This document shows, one piece after another, positions 22,851 through 36,605 of a stretch of DNA of 64,000 nucleotides (positions are counted from its first letter, which is position 1; each line of letters opens with the position of its first letter). Location: assembly GCF_021018895.1 (NCBI RefSeq), contig NC_079387.1, forward strand, positions 9,008,083 to 9,072,082. The letters are read 5' to 3'. Position numbers and translations under genes: made by a program. The stretch is from Seriola aureovittata (Eukaryota > Chordata > Actinopteri > Carangiformes > Carangidae). The notes under the pieces were generated by a model. That model ran no database searches, was not told the origin of the DNA, and saw only the letters and a program-made list of their open reading frames with translations.

Positions 22851-25800
22851 CTCAGTAGCGTCACAGAGCCACCGGCTTTGCTGCAGACTCTCAGTGTCGT
22901 TTAACGTAAATCCCTCCGTTGCATCCGCTGACAAATAGACCGACGCCAACATGACTCACACTCGCAGACAGTGGTGGCATTTATGAGAGAGAAATGTGAC
23001 AAGCAGCCACTCCTATCTGCTGCGTGGGGAAAGGTTGCGCTGCATTGTGGCCTTTTGGCAGCTCAGTCCCAAAAGACAGAAATTGTTTGAAGAAAATAGA
23101 TTAGTGAATCCTGTCGTCCTTTTCTTTTTGTTTACACTTGCCTTCCAGCCCATTTAATTCGACAGGTGACAAACTGTGTGCTTTGAAACGGAGCAGGGAG
23201 ACTCTTACCAGATGCCATTCCTCTTTGGATGCACATTTTTCTTAATTTCAGAGAAATAAGCAGATCGCAGCATGAACAAGCTCGACTTTTTTTCTCAGTT
23301 TGATTGCTTATTTGACTATGATTCATAAAGGGCAAATCTCCAAACTATCCAAAGGCTGTTTTAAACCATAACTCAGGATTTCCCCGGATGGACAGTTTTG
23401 ATAAATAGTTTTAATATTAAGCCCCTTTTCCTGCTCTCCACTGCAAAAACAAAACAAATTTCCTAATCTGCAGCAACAGGCGCAGAGAGAGGACACGATT
23501 CATCACCATCTTTGCAGGAGGGAAAAAGCTCTTTTCTCATCTTGATTACGAAATACAATTGCTCGGATGAACTGTGGCTACGGCAAAAGCAACGACTCGA
23601 TTGAGCAAGAACGATAATCTATCAACCGCATATTGCTTCTTGCCTGCAATCGCCTGTCTGATATTGAACCGGGTGAAGTGAGGTGGAAGCGAGCTGTTAT
23701 GTTTCTGGCAACAGTTCATTAAAGCAGAAATCATCGCCGCTCGCCCACAGAATAATCCTCACTCACTTTTTAAAGTTCTTCTGAATGTTAATCTGCAGAA
23801 GATACTGGTGTGTGTGTGTGTGTGTGTGTGGGGGTGTGGGGGTGTGTTTGTGGGAGACCGGGCACTAACTTCAACCCCCCACAGTTTCCCTTATTTTCCT
23901 GCAGGACCAGCTGGAACGGACACAGACTGGGAGCGTGGAGATCAATAGGTCTAAACTGGTGGTTCATTGTTTCCCCCTCAATCCTCCTGCCTCAGACAAT
24001 CAGTCATGCACAGCTGTAAAATAGAGACGGACTGAAAGCGAAACAATGGGTGTTTTTTGTTTTTTTTCTTTCTTTCTTTTTTGCAGAAAAAAGCTTGTGC
24101 TGGACTCGGGCTGAAGGTCTTGAGAAAAGAGGATGAAGAGAAGAACGTGTTCCCTGTGGCACTGAGGCGTTCAGACGGCTTGGGCTTAATGACAAGCCCC
24201 GAGTTCATAATGAATGAACTGGTGCAACATGGGAAAAATGCGGCTTAATCTAAAATGCTGACACAACTAGGCAAAGTAACAGTGTGGGAGCTCGGCATGC
24301 ACGAGCGGCTTCACTCAGATGATTCTTAAGCTAAATTTCATCAAGTAAAAATGAGAATATTTCACTCAAACAGGGAAGAATCCATGAAATACACTGAAAT
24401 AATAATGTGTCATCCAAAGCGTGTTTATTAGTGAATCTTATATGTAATATTCACAAGTTTTGGTGTCAGGAAAAGCTTTACTTCAAAACTTTTGGTGTCA
24501 TGAACAAATTCATAAATCAATTCAATTCCAGTCACATGTTTTTATGCACATTTTCAATATGCAAATTAAAACCTTAGTGGAAAACCACAATGCACTGTCA
24601 GCATTTCATCTTATTAAATCTATAGACAACATTTAAATCTGCATTATTAGATTTTCTCGTTATCAGGTCACATTTAAGTGCAACAGTCCTTTTTCCTTTA
24701 AAGTTTGAGAAACATCCTTATTAATTATTTATTAAGAGTTTAAAGTGAGACTGTGAAACTGCCTGATTGTATTGACTTGAATTAAACTTACAAAAACAAA
24801 AGTTAAATGATCTCCTTTAAAACGCTTTAAAGATGCCGTCACGTTTTTGATTCAAACATTTGCTCAATCCTGATTGGTAGGAAGTCAGTGACATCACCTT
24901 CCTCCAGTGGAGCCCCTCTCTCCACAAACCAGCTGGAAAAACACAGACAAGAAGTAAAATCCAGACTTCTCTGATGTGAAATAACCACAAACTGTTTTCA
25001 CTTCGGCAGGAAACGTTCGTGTTCACGTCCTGAATGACTCGATCTTTCATAGTGGGATGTTGATTTTCAAGAACTGTGTTAAATTAAGTGCCACTCTTCA
25101 CTTTGGCATTCCTGTAATCCACCAGTCAGCTTTTATTTTGATGAGATGGAAAAACCTCTTTTCACATTGGCTCTCTGACGCCCTCCGTGGGGGATTGTGT
25201 TGGGAAGAGGATTGTGGGAAAAACAGGAAAATCTTTTCATGCTTCTTGGTGGAATTTTTTATTTTTTTTGCGGTCGATTGTAGAGTGAGTCCAAATTACC
25301 AGAGAAGTTCCTGACTCATGTTTTATTGGGGGGCAGGGATTGCCAGTAAAATGACTGGAGCCAGATTTTTCATTGGAATTTGGCACAAATTGACTTTCCA
25401 TACAACTGATTTTTATTTTTTGATGAACTAGATTCTCTGGTTATTCTTCCCGACGTCCTCTCCTCTCCTCTCGGGTCTGGTTTGCCATATGTCTGATCCT
25501 CACCGTGGGCTACATCTAGACCACTGACCTCCTGCGTCTCTCCTCTCCACGCCATCTGCTCCCCGGCTTGGCCTTTTTGGTCAGAGGCCAAGTGTTCACT
25601 GACTCGACACATGTCTAAGCATGTTGTCAGGAGAAGAGAGCTCATTGCCTGAATGTGTCCACTTCATAGCAATTATGCCGAGTAACATCATGTGGTGGGT
25701 GGGAGCTAATGATCTGAAACGTGGATGAGTTTGTCTGAAAGATGCACAAAGTTGAAAACGCTTTAGCTCTTTAGCGCTTATGAATCTGCTTCAGAGAGAG

Positions 25801-26028
25801 AAAGAACTTATATATAAGAGTTTATACTTTGAGATTTCCTCCTCCGTCTTTTTACAGCAAATATCAAAATATAAAAGGGGATTATTTTGGGTCTATAATG
25901 AGTGGATATGTTACGACTCAGCTCTTAATTTCTCTTCCATCTTTCAGCAGCAGCCTCTTCCCAGCTTTAACCTTGTTAACCTCAGCCATCGGCGCTTCCT
26001 GTCCAGCAATCCCAGACTTGGCATTGGT

Positions 26029-26032
<4 letters not shown>

Positions 26033-26059
<27 letters not shown>

Positions 26060-26265
26060 TAGTTGTTTCACTATCCCCGTGGGGAGCACTCATTGACATA
26101 ATGCATTTCCTTGCCCCTCACCCTAAAAACACCACCATCACAACTGAATGACTAACCCCAAACTTTTACCCCCCAAAACCTAATTCTACCACTAATTTCT
26201 GTCTCCACGGTGACTCGAGTCCCGGTGGGTTAGTGTGTATTCAGGTTGGTCCCCACCGGGATATA

Positions 26266-26300
<35 letters not shown>
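26033..26300. repeat. Teleost repeat bounded by two CA microsatellites
   Basis: Between (CA)n tracts at 26033-26058 and 26269-26300 lies TAGTTGTTTCACTATCCCCG, then TCATTGACATAATGCATTTC, a C-rich CCCTAA-like part, and GGTTGGTCCCCACCGGGATA. I recognise this as a widespread teleost sequence (…GTGGGGACACTCATTGACATAATGC…GGTCCCCACAAAGATA…) that typically ends in CA repeats. A fragment of the same family seems to lie at 35240-35342. Confidence 0.6.
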
Positions 26301-26302
<2 letters not shown>

Positions 26303-26450
26303 GGGTCACACTAATCCAAATTCCATCCGTTCTCAAAGAAGCATTAACATCTATGAGCGTGTTTGTTTATTTATTAGTTAATTTACAGTATCTCTGTGAG
26401 CCGAGGACGACCTGAAGATTATAGAAACTAGAGCAACACAAAACCACTTT

Positions 26451-26468
26451 GTGTGTGTGTGTGTGTGT

Positions 26469-26507
<39 letters not shown>
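26451..26507. repeat. (GT)n microsatellite, one interruption
   Basis: GT tract of about 57 bases interrupted once by a GA step. Confidence 0.95.
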
Positions 26508-26508
<1 letters not shown>

Positions 26509-27389
26509 TGTGAAAGCGAGACAGAGAGAGTGACTCCCCCCTCCTGCTGAGTGTGTTTACTTCACCAATAACAAAAAAGCACCCAGTTCTCCCACCTGCC
26601 CTGATTAGCATGAATCAGCTCCGGATGGGTCCCTGGCACGCCAGCCACTCATCAACACCCCCAAACACACACTCGCACCTCCCTGCCCGAACCCCCCCCC
26701 ACCCCCCCACCCCCCCGCTGAGTCTCCCATGCTCCCAAAGACTCTTATCGGTTGTCAGCCGCTCCTGGTGCCATGCTCAAACCCCCGCCGTGTGTTTGTC
26801 TCAATTTTTCCTCGTGGATATTGTTTTCTTAACGTCCCATTTTGTAAGCGCACGGGAAGCTGTGACAAGTGTTTCACCGTGTAAGCGTGTGTTGTGCTGC
26901 ATGAACAACACACAGATAAAGCTTGAGCTGAAACTCAACGTCGTCTTAACCTACTATTCATGCTCAGGTTAATGAACGCCTTCTTAATCAAACTTGTGTT
27001 ATCCATTTGCTGCCTCTCCTGTCTCAGGCTATTAAATCACAATTACATCCCTGCTGTGGCTGTTTGTTAATGGACTGTAATGTATTCAGAGGCATTATCT
27101 CAGCAGAGAGCCTCTCAAATAGTTTCTGTCTGAAGGGGGAGAGACGAGGCTCTTACACCGACGAGTCTATCCAGGAGGGAGACAGACACAAAAGAAAGAA
27201 TGTGAGTGATTTCTGCTTTTTATTTCTTATTTTTTTATGTCTCTCAATGATCATTTCCAAAGTCCAAACACTCAGTGAGTTTATAAACACAGTGTGTAAA
27301 ACATTTCAATGGTTGATCACAAATAAAAATGCCAATACAAGTAGTATCATCTCCACATGCTCCTAAACTGTGGGTGACTGGTGTCCCAG

Positions 27390-27450
27390 CAGGGAGGAAG
27401 AGGGGAGGAGGAGGAGGAGGAGGATGAGGACCCCCCCCCCCCCCCCCCCC
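27390..27450. repeat. (GGA)n tract followed by a 20-base poly-C run
   Basis: GGA/GAG triplets run to about 27430 and are followed directly by 20 consecutive C bases. The abrupt purine-to-pyrimidine switch is notable, and homopolymer length here may be unreliable. Confidence 0.9.
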
Positions 27451-28285
27451 GGGATCCCTCATGTGTTGATGGAGCAGCGGCTGGAGATGCAGCATCATTA
27501 GCATAACTGTTTACGAAGCTGATCAACCTCCTGCCAAGGTCAGAAATGGACCAATCAGGTGTCAGACTCCGAATGATCAGTTTTATTTCCATGGCAACTT
27601 ACAAGTGAAACTATTTCCCAGCAACAGTGAGGTAAATTATTCGTCTATTACTTTGGTTTCCAAACAAATATCTGCAGCAGTAATGACATTCTCATCTGTG
27701 TTTAAAGCTAATTAGCGAATGCTAGCATGCTGAGATGCTAAACTTTCTACACTTCCTTTTTTATTTTTGCAGGAAGCAGAACAGACTCGTTTTTCTACAC
27801 ATGCGTATTACAGGAGGAGTGCAGCTGAAAACTGCTACTAATCACTTGCACTAAAGAATTCGGGAGCCGTTGCTGAGTTTTAACATGTATCACCCTGAAG
27901 GGTCAAAGTGCGCACTCAGCAGCTCGGTCTGTCCTCCTCCACTTTAAGCTAGCTGAGATAATATCTCTTCAGCCTGGTGAAAAAAAAAAATGAAACTGTC
28001 AAGGTTAGCGGCCTAAGACACACACACACACACACACACACTTTGCCACACAGAAACCTTTGGAATCAAACAGTGTGTGGAGATTAGAGGTGAGTCCATA
28101 GGGTTGTGCAGACTCGGCTTATCAGCTGTGTGCAGCCGACTGACTCTTCACCTATCAGTCATCTCTGAGCAAAGCCAAAGATTGAGGATGGATCACAGAT
28201 GGAAGGAGCCGCGGCAACACTATTATTAGAAACCTTATTAGAAAAACTTCCAATGCTAACTGGGAGCAGCCAGCAGCTCGCTGAG

Positions 28286-28287
<2 letters not shown>

Positions 28288-28327
<40 letters not shown>

Positions 28328-28339
28328 GGGAGAGAGAGC
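28288..28339. repeat. (GA)n microsatellite
   Basis: AG/GA tract with a few GGG interruptions. Confidence 0.9.
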
Positions 28340-30461
28340 ATCTTTGCTTTTCTTCAGCCGACCATTAAAGTCTGTTTGGAACGAATGTGCTCATTCGAAT
28401 CAAGGCAAAATAACAAAACTGCAGAGCTCCTTTGTGTGTTGGAGGAGATACTTCTGGTGATGGCATCCGTGCAGAAAAAAAAAAGTAGGATAGCCATTAA
28501 AAAGAAAGAAAAAGAAAAAGAAAATCAAGGCTCTTCTTTATCATCGGGGGCACAAAGGAGTGAAGCAGCATCTTTTTTAAATATTTTGCTGGAGGAGAAA
28601 GTGAATGTGTGAGGAAGACAACATTCGTAAAGGCAGCATAAGGCGCTGGAATAGCTCCGCTGCTGTGTAATCATGATGGATTATGTGGGCTGAGAATGTA
28701 AAATAATTGTCTCGTTAATTTGTCGGGCAGAGAACAGACGGAGAGGCGTTCTCTAGAAAGGTTAAAAATCAACATTAACGTTAATGAAGAGATGCTACGA
28801 CAAACTGCGATTAGTCCATCAGCGGTATCCTTTATTTAAAACGGACTGATTCTCTGCACGACGAGCCGTTCAGTGCTGTGTAATGGTGAGGACCTCCTAA
28901 CACAGGAATCCTGTACGGCTGCCAGGTTTCTCCCCGAGGTGCTCCACAGCCAAAAGCAATTAAACCTCAGCGAGGTTATAGATGACTCAGAGTCCCTGTG
29001 AGGTGGGGGCCCCAAAAAACTGAAACTCAATTAAACAAGGGGAAGACTGTCATTCGGCATATTTCAAGGCAAACTCTCGGGATTTCCCCGCCATCTGGAA
29101 AATTGAGGAAAAAACCCAACGGGAGAATCTCAAATGTGTTTTAGAACATCCTGCGTCATCCAATCAGGTATCTTAGAAAACACCTGAAAGGTCGTGTGCG
29201 GGTCAATCCCCAAAAATAAGACAGGGTTCGTTACATTAAAGTGTTGGATATGGACGTAAACAGCAACCTTTAGCCTAGATTGCTCATGAAGTGCGCTGTG
29301 GTTCTGTGCTGGTTAACGTGAACAAAACCAAGTGCAGCTCTCTGAAGTCACACTGTGATTTCTGGCAACTGAACTCATTACATTTCCAGCACTTATCTCC
29401 TGCTTCCATTTGCAGCTGCCAGTTTGTAAAATTGCCTCGCGCTGTTTTAATATCAGACATTCAAAGAGGTGCCTTTTAAAAAGATCCCATAATAGTCCCA
29501 TTAAATGAAAAATGTCTTGTCTGTGATGTTTCCTTGTGTCCTTGGGTGAATGGTTGGACTGCGATGGCTGTGTGTCGTTTGGAAAGTGCCAAACGCTCCT
29601 CCTTTTTCTCTCACAGGTCAAAGCAAAGCAGCGTTAAAACCCCCTTTATCCTGCAGGGCAATCGTCTAATCATTCCTCAGCACAGGATGCATCTGTGTGT
29701 AAATGAAAGTCTCTATAATTTGCTTCCAAACCAGCATATAGAACAAAAATAACACTGATAATAATAGGTGTTTTTTAATACATTTTTATTTATAATACTG
29801 GGATATAATACCAGGGCTAACAAGAAAAATGTTTCTGTATTTCCCTTTCTTCTGCACAGATCATTAACTGTGAACCTTTTAGCAACAATATTATATATGC
29901 AGACACCTAGTGCATATTTAAGACCCTTTTACAGGGTTGTTATTTTAGTGTTAATTAGCGAAATATGCAGTGCTAGAAAGGGAAGCTGTGATTTTATCAA
30001 GCTGAGGTGTTTTACTCTCTTCAGAAGCCTGACTCAGCCGACGGTTGCAGAGAGTTAATCCTCAGCCATTGTTTACCCAACAGATCCTGTGTTTACCTGC
30101 TTCCAACAGGACGACGAACCGGTCAAGGTTTCTTTTTGTCGTCACTGATTTTTACATCTACGTCAGCCAGTGTAATTAATAACACTGAAACCATGTTTGA
30201 TCAAGGAGCAGCACCTGTCTTATTCCTGATAGCAACTGAGCATAAAAGAAGCTTTGATTTGACTCAGATTGGCTGTCAAGGCTTTTATTTTGAAGGTGTT
30301 AACGTGTTCTAAATAATACAGTTTAATTTTGAAGGGTTAATAAAAGTATAAACTATAATTACTTACTTGTTTTGACAAAATCATGACAAAAAAAAAACTT
30401 TTTTTCCAGGAGATTTGCCAGTAATATATGCTGCGTGCACAGAAACTCCTCTGAGGAATCC

Positions 30462-30463
<2 letters not shown>

Positions 30464-30517
<54 letters not shown>
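30464..30517. repeat. (CA)n microsatellite
   Basis: Uninterrupted CA tract of about 26 units. Confidence 0.95.
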
Positions 30518-30521
<4 letters not shown>

Positions 30522-31250
30522 CAATACCTCAGCATTATTAATTATGGATCAAAGGAGACTATGTAACCAAGCAGTCATCCATGTTGGCTTTGCATTGATC
30601 CGTGTTATATGGGGGAGCACTGATACATGACCTTGTGGAATAGAGAATAACATCATCTCATATTCAGCATTGATCCAGGCGTCCGTCCTGAACGCTGGCC
30701 TGAGTGCGGCGGGTGACATGAAACAGAGAAGCTGCACTGAAGCAGGATTGGTTTTGAAGCGGCCGCTGCAGATGAATTAACGATTAAAGATTAAAGATTA
30801 AAGAGCGTGGTCTTTTGTTTACAATGCAAGCTGGAAAGGTAAACTAGTAAATTACAAAATGCCATAAAAAAATAGATGCTGCTGATGCAAAAAAATCAAA
30901 ATGGCTGTTCAGTCATGTGGCAGCAGGTCAGGAGCTTCAGTTAATGTTCGCATCAAACATCGGTGAGTTTGACTGTGGCTTGATTTATGGTGACAGACTC
31001 CTGGGATGTTCATGCTCCATGGTAACTCAGGTAACTCAGGTAACCACTCAGGAGGTAACTCAGGAGACCGTGTCGGATCTTGGGTGGCGCTGAGCCCAGG
31101 AAGTTGTTCTGGTGGAACATTTGCACATGCGTCACGACATTAAAATGGCGATTTCCCTGCAGAGAGAACGTAGAGGAAGATGATTTATGATGCCTCTTGT
31201 ATTATTTTATGTTTGTGTTGAGACGGTTCCTGCCACAGATTCAAAACACA

Positions 31251-31310
31251 CACACATGCACACACATGCACACACATGCACACACATGCACACACATGCA
31301 CACACATGCA
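31251..31310. repeat. 10-bp tandem repeat CACACATGCA, six units
   Basis: Six perfect copies of CACACATGCA in tandem, preceded by pure CA. It looks like a microsatellite in which a variant unit was amplified at the 10-bp level. Confidence 0.95.
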
Positions 31311-31853
31311 CGCAGGGATCGATACTTATACTTCCTCCAACCTCCTGTATCAGATGACAGTCGGACCACATCCTGCAGGAACTGTCGCAGGGGAGGTTTT
31401 CAGTCTGTCACCGTGACGGCATCGCAACCGTGCAAGATACAGTCACGAAACTTTACAGGTGTGTGTTTGAGATCAGAGTGAAGGCCGAGTGTGAGGATGG
31501 GTGAGGTCTGACCCAGGAGAACCGAGCACTCGACGATGTGTTAGCATGGGGCACTTGAGGCCTGAACACACGGATGATTTTGGCATCCGTCCTCCTTGTC
31601 GTTACTCACCAGGCCAACAGGGCGCTCTCCTACAAATTGGATGAATAACTTTAAGACCCTTGTTGCAGACAGACGAATGTGTTTCTTTACACTTTGACCT
31701 TGTGAGTAATAGGACTTTGCAGCAGCGTGTGTGTGTGTGTGTGTGTGTGTTGTGTAAACTGAGCTCATCTCATCTGAGATCCTTAACTGCTGGAGGTTTC
31801 ACAGGAAGTAGACCCCCCTCCGCCGTCCATCCCTTCCTCCTCCTGCGCTCTCG

Positions 31854-31890
<37 letters not shown>

Positions 31891-33931
31891 CTCGTCTTTC
31901 CTTCCTCTCAGCTGGGACCGAAGCTCGCGGAGTTCAAAGAGGAAACGGGGGAAGAGGGAAGAAGTAGAGAGAGGGAGATCCAGGGGAGGAGAGGCAGGGC
32001 AGGTCTCTGTAAACATCCTGGAAGCTGACTTCCCTTTAAGATACGCTCGATGACATCTGCTTCACAATCTGCAGCTTCCTGATCTGAACGGATCAAATTA
32101 AACACCTTTTGAGTGGATGACGTTTCTGTGCATAATGTCTGACCTTTATTTCTCACAAAGGAGCCAGATTCTGCACAACCCTGATTTCCTTCCTCAGACC
32201 TGATTTGAAACACCTGTCCTAGTTTTATTAAGGAAACAGCCGTGTTTAGAAGTCGTGGCTTTTCCATTCTTCACTCTCCTTTCACACGTGCTGCAAGAAT
32301 GCTGTCATGACATCTTTAGTTATCAGTGTCTTTTATGAACTTGGCACAATTACACAAGTTTCCTGCAAGAAAAAACTAAAAACTAATGCAGGAAAAATCA
32401 GTTTGTTCATGCAGAAATTCCACTGGAGGAAATAAGTTCACGTTAAATATGATAAAAGTGAAATAAATGAGGAACAAGTGTAAACACGATTCTTCTGTGG
32501 CGAACAAGCAGATAAGAGAAAAGGTTATCCGCATATGTAAACATTCAGATCAAAGGATATTGATCAGCTGATACGAACAAACCCTGAGATAAAACGCCGC
32601 ACACATGAGCTGCAGAGGAATACATTTCCATTTCTAACACTTGATTTAAAACGGTGGACCTGATGTTGTTCTGTTTAGCCTTTCATCTCTGTTGTTGCAT
32701 TATCTTTTTACTTCGACCTTTTTAAAAGCGTGTTTTGATGAAGCACTATAAAATATAGATCAGGTATTGATTAGACTTGCGGTTAAAACTGCTTCTTTCT
32801 ATAAAGTCATTGCATTTGCCGACCAGTGTGGGGAAGTTATTTGAATTACATATGACTGATTAAAGCTCCATATTTTCTTCTTCTCCGTGTTTTATTTGAA
32901 GTTTTGATCATTATTATTATTATAGTAACACAATATGCTACTAACAAAGCTGTTTCTTATGGAGGAAACTGTCACTTCGTCAGGATTAGGACCAAGAATT
33001 AATAATAAATAATGAAAGTTTGAAGAAAAAGTCGTCCACATACTTACACATCTGAAAACAGGAAACATTAAGGGTTTGAAACTTTCAGGGAAAAAAGTTA
33101 AAAGCTGCAGAGACACATGAGACACGCTTTAGTTTTCAAGGGCACACTTGAAACTGTCACACAGAAACTTTACTTAGTAGAAGTGAGACTGATGTGAGGT
33201 GTAAAGGAAAAGTAAAGGAAAAAAAAAGACATTCAGCATGTTGTCATTCCTCCATCCCTCCATTTATTTTTTTATTTTTTCCCCTACACTTTGTTGTTCT
33301 CATGTTCTCTGCTTAAACCCATGTGGGAGTGAGGATGTAAACATCAAGAGACGGCAGCATCTCTCCATAGATTAGTCTCTTTAATAGCGTCTCAGCAAAA
33401 ATGACTAATTAAAAAAACGCTGCAGGTGCTCTTCCCTCGCCTCTGATGAAAACACAATTAGTCTTCAGTTGCAAAGAACGAACTGAAAAGCATTTAATTG
33501 CTTTTTAGGGATCTCTCTGCACCCACCATAGAAGATCAATTAACAGCCAAACTCCTGCTCTGCTGCGAATGACATTCAGAAATAATATCCCCCATAATAC
33601 TGTCGCAGACGTACGTGGGATTCGGTCTTTCTCAGCGCTGAAGGATTTAAAGATTTTCAGGTTCAATGCGAGGCGAAGTGGAACATTTCATTGAGAACTT
33701 TCGGGGGATGTTTTGTGGTTAATACGACAGCCGCCATATTGCGTAACATGTAAATTCACCCCCTCCACCTTCTGCGGCTGTGTTGGTTTGAGGGGTTTCT
33801 TTTCTTTTTGTCAGCCTGGCTGCTTTGATCTCACTCCAGGTTTGACACGTTAGTTATTATCTCTTATGTGTTTTCCACAGGCTTCCTACACACTGTTAAG
33901 ATGAAGATGGGGTGAAGGTGGGGGGAGGGTG

Positions 33932-33967
<36 letters not shown>

Positions 33968-35239
33968 GTGGATGTGAGAGCCGAAGGGATGGCAGTGGGA
34001 GTCTATCCAGAGGCTTAGCGAGCGAAGTCGCAGTCAGACGCTCCTTTCAAATGACTCTCTCTCGACAGAGCGGCGACGGGGAAACTTGCTGACATGTTGG
34101 AAAAGTGTGCAACAGCAGAGTTGAATAAGCATGAGGATACAGGGAATACAGTTGGAGGGAGAGAGTTTAAATTCAGTTTAAGATGAGTCTGTGTGTTGCA
34201 TGTTTCGCTGTGTTCTGAGGATCCAGGGAACGAAGAGGATTGGTATTTTTCTTATATCTTACTTACTGCAAGTCCCATGAATCCCATTTCTGACATCCAC
34301 GGTCTGCAGTCCGGCTTCCCCAGGAATTACGTCCATAATGGGAGATTCTGGGAAATGTTCAGAGAGCCAGACTTCCAGACTGCACCTAACTAAATTAAAG
34401 TATTATTATTTTATTAACCATATCAAAGATGCTCTTCACAGATATTGAAAGATTTTTGGTTGTGTTGTGTCTGTTGCCCCCAGTTTAATGGTTCCTACTG
34501 AACATGTAAATAAACATCTGGGAATCTCAGTTTTTAACAAAGAGCATTTGTTGGGGACTATTTTCAGCTGCGGATTAATACACATTTGCTGCTTCAATCA
34601 GTATTTACAGGAGCAGCACAGGTGGTTAGAGTCACCAGACGTATTCTACAGAATCTAATCAATAATTCATGTTGGTGTATGAGTGAGCGGTGCATTATCT
34701 GTTTTTCTACTGTAGACGCTAACAAAACATAGAGCCGTGTAGCCGTGGAACAGATCCTGGCACGTTACACATGACACCTCACTGCAATTCTTCCTCGTTA
34801 TTGTGTTTCTTGCCACAAAAATTACATTTAACTGAATAAACAAAATGGAAATGGTTTGATTTTGTCCTGCCTTTTATTTGAAAAATCCCGATAAAATTGG
34901 AAATGCAGGGAAAAATCTAGTGAGCCTCACGAGGTTCTTAAAAGTTCAGGTTATGGGAAACGATATGAATCCTACATTTAAGGACAGACTCACAGGTCCA
35001 CTGTGATCCCACTTCTCTCATTTCACAGTTCATAACTGTGCTCCAGCTGATCAATACTTTGAGACAAATGTAGTTTTGCTCTATTTCTAAACCCAGTGAC
35101 CCGCTCTATTTCTCAGCACAGATCCTCCACAAACTTAAAAGTCAGTCTCCACGCCCGGGACAAGGTTAAAAGTGGCCTTTAAATCATGTTTCCAGCTCTG
35201 ATTTTAAACCTCAATCCAGAACCCAAATAACCCAAATAT

Positions 35240-35282
35240 GTCACCGCTTTTATGGTCTCCTATCCTTGTGAGGACACTAGCT

Positions 35283-35342
<60 letters not shown>
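35240..35342. repeat. Teleost repeat fragment ending in (CA)29
   Basis: TCCTATCCTTGTGAGGACAC leads straight into about 29 CA units (35284-35342). This is the same family as at 26033, truncated at its CA end. A (GT)n tract follows at 35405-35429. Confidence 0.55.
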
Positions 35343-35344
<2 letters not shown>

Positions 35345-35953
35345 CCTGTTGCCCCAGTGACAGCCGGATGCCAGTGGCACACAGTGCAGGGTGCTGTTGA
35401 CGACGTGTGTGTGTGTGTGTGTGTGTGTGCAGACAAAGAACACACACCAGGCTTCTTGCATTTTTGAAGCGGAGGTTGTAAATGTTGTATACTTTAGCAA
35501 AAAGAAGCTAAAATCGGCATCACAAGCGAAAGTTTTCAAAGCTTTTATAAAAGTGGATCTGGAATAATGTGCCGCGTGTTTGTGCACAGTGACTGTTTAT
35601 GTCTAGAAATAGTGGTAATGTGTGTTTGTGAAGCCGTCCGACACACAGCAGGAGCAGCTTGACTAATTTAAACCTGAAATCCCCAACACGAGTGAGTCAG
35701 TGACGCCGGCACGGAGCAGAAATATGACAGCGAGTTGTTATGACTTCACTTGTACGAGTCTCAGACAATTTTTCCACGCTGGTGGAGACCCAGATATGTC
35801 ATATTTGTGACGCGTTTTACAGAAGAAGACTTATCTTTTCAAATTCTGAGGCTGCACACTTTTACTCCAGTGGCTGAGCATTTTTCCTCCGCTATAGATT
35901 TACTTGTCAGATTGTGTAAACATGACGTCCTCTCCTCTCTCTCTCTCTTTCTC

Positions 35954-35992
<39 letters not shown>

Positions 35993-36320
35993 AATACGTG
36001 CACTGTCCACACATGAGTACACACACGCACACTTTGCCCTTTGGTTATTATAGACAATGTCAAAGGACAATGTTTAAAGGAGCTGAAGCGTCACTGTTTC
36101 TGTGGGTTTTTCGCGTGTGTGAGAAGATGAACTGTTGACAGTGAAAAACAATGTTTACAACCTCACCCCCGCTGTTGTGCACACACCATACAACAAAACA
36201 CACACTCCCTGTGCAGTATCTTATGAATAATTAAAAAGAAAAACAGACGAGATTGAAAATACGAGCCCCAAAGTAAAACCTCACAATGCAATAAAAGTGA
36301 GTCACCATCCATTAGCTACA

Positions 36321-36470
36321 CCCATTGACTGTAAAGAAAGATGGACGTAGCCTCTGTGACATCACCCACTGATTTCTGAAGAGCGGTTTTGAAGTCCAGA
36401 GTGGGCTGAACCACCGTCTCCATCTTGGCGGTGCCTGACTCCGCCTAACCGACATTGGACGAGTCGTCAG
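36321..36470 (+). repeat. Teleost dispersed repeat (GACTGTAAAGAAAGATGGAC type)
   Basis: GACTGTAAAGAAAGATGGAC is followed by GTAGCCTCTGTGACATCACC and a TTTTGAAGTCC...CCATCTTGGCGG end. I recognise this order from a very common teleost repeat (ACTGTATAAA...GTGGACGTAG...GACGTCACCC...GCCATCTTGG). Recognition is from memory; the family name is not known to me. Confidence 0.65.
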
Positions 36471-36514
36471 TCCGTCACGGAGATGACGTACAGAGATAAA
36501 ACAATCATTCATAC

Positions 36515-36605
36515 CTACAGGCAATTTAGAGTCACAAATTAACCTGAACTTAAACCCACAGATGCAAACTCCACCCAGAAAAAGGCCCTGGCCAGAACTT
36601 TCTCG
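36515..36605 (+). repeat. Teleost repeat (GGCAATTTAGAGTCAC type)
   Basis: CAGGCAATTTAGAGTCACAA, then TTAACCTGAA and ATGCAAACTCCACCCAGAAA, match a widespread fish element with the order 'GGCAATTTAGAGTCACCAATTAACC ... ATGCAAACTCCACACAGAAAGG'. Sequence resembling its middle (AAACCGGAGTTCCCGGAGTA) occurs at about 39921 and 46207, in the 3' flanks of the two large ORFs. Confidence 0.6.

Larger units (their letters stand above)
18320..36300. other. Gene-poor region downstream of rnd3
   Basis: I find no exon chain, long ORF or RNA gene I can support in these 18 kb. It holds teleost dispersed repeats and microsatellites (listed separately) and ordinary AT-moderate DNA. Stretches around 26.9-27.1 kb and 33.36-33.6 kb are rich in TAAT/ATTA homeodomain-like cores and poor in simple repeats. 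That is the look of conserved non-coding enhancers, but conservation cannot be judged from one genome. Confidence 0.55.

Noticed and set aside
31251..31310. Regular short repeats as a CRISPR array
   Set aside because: The units are head-to-tail without spacers, and the window is clearly eukaryotic.
34193..34393. Frame MLHVSLCSEDPGNEEDWYFS and on, with SGFPRNYVHNGRFWEM
   Set aside because: It looks protein-like in part, but has no clear splice sites, no neighbouring exons and no family I recognise. The 66 codons are compatible with chance.
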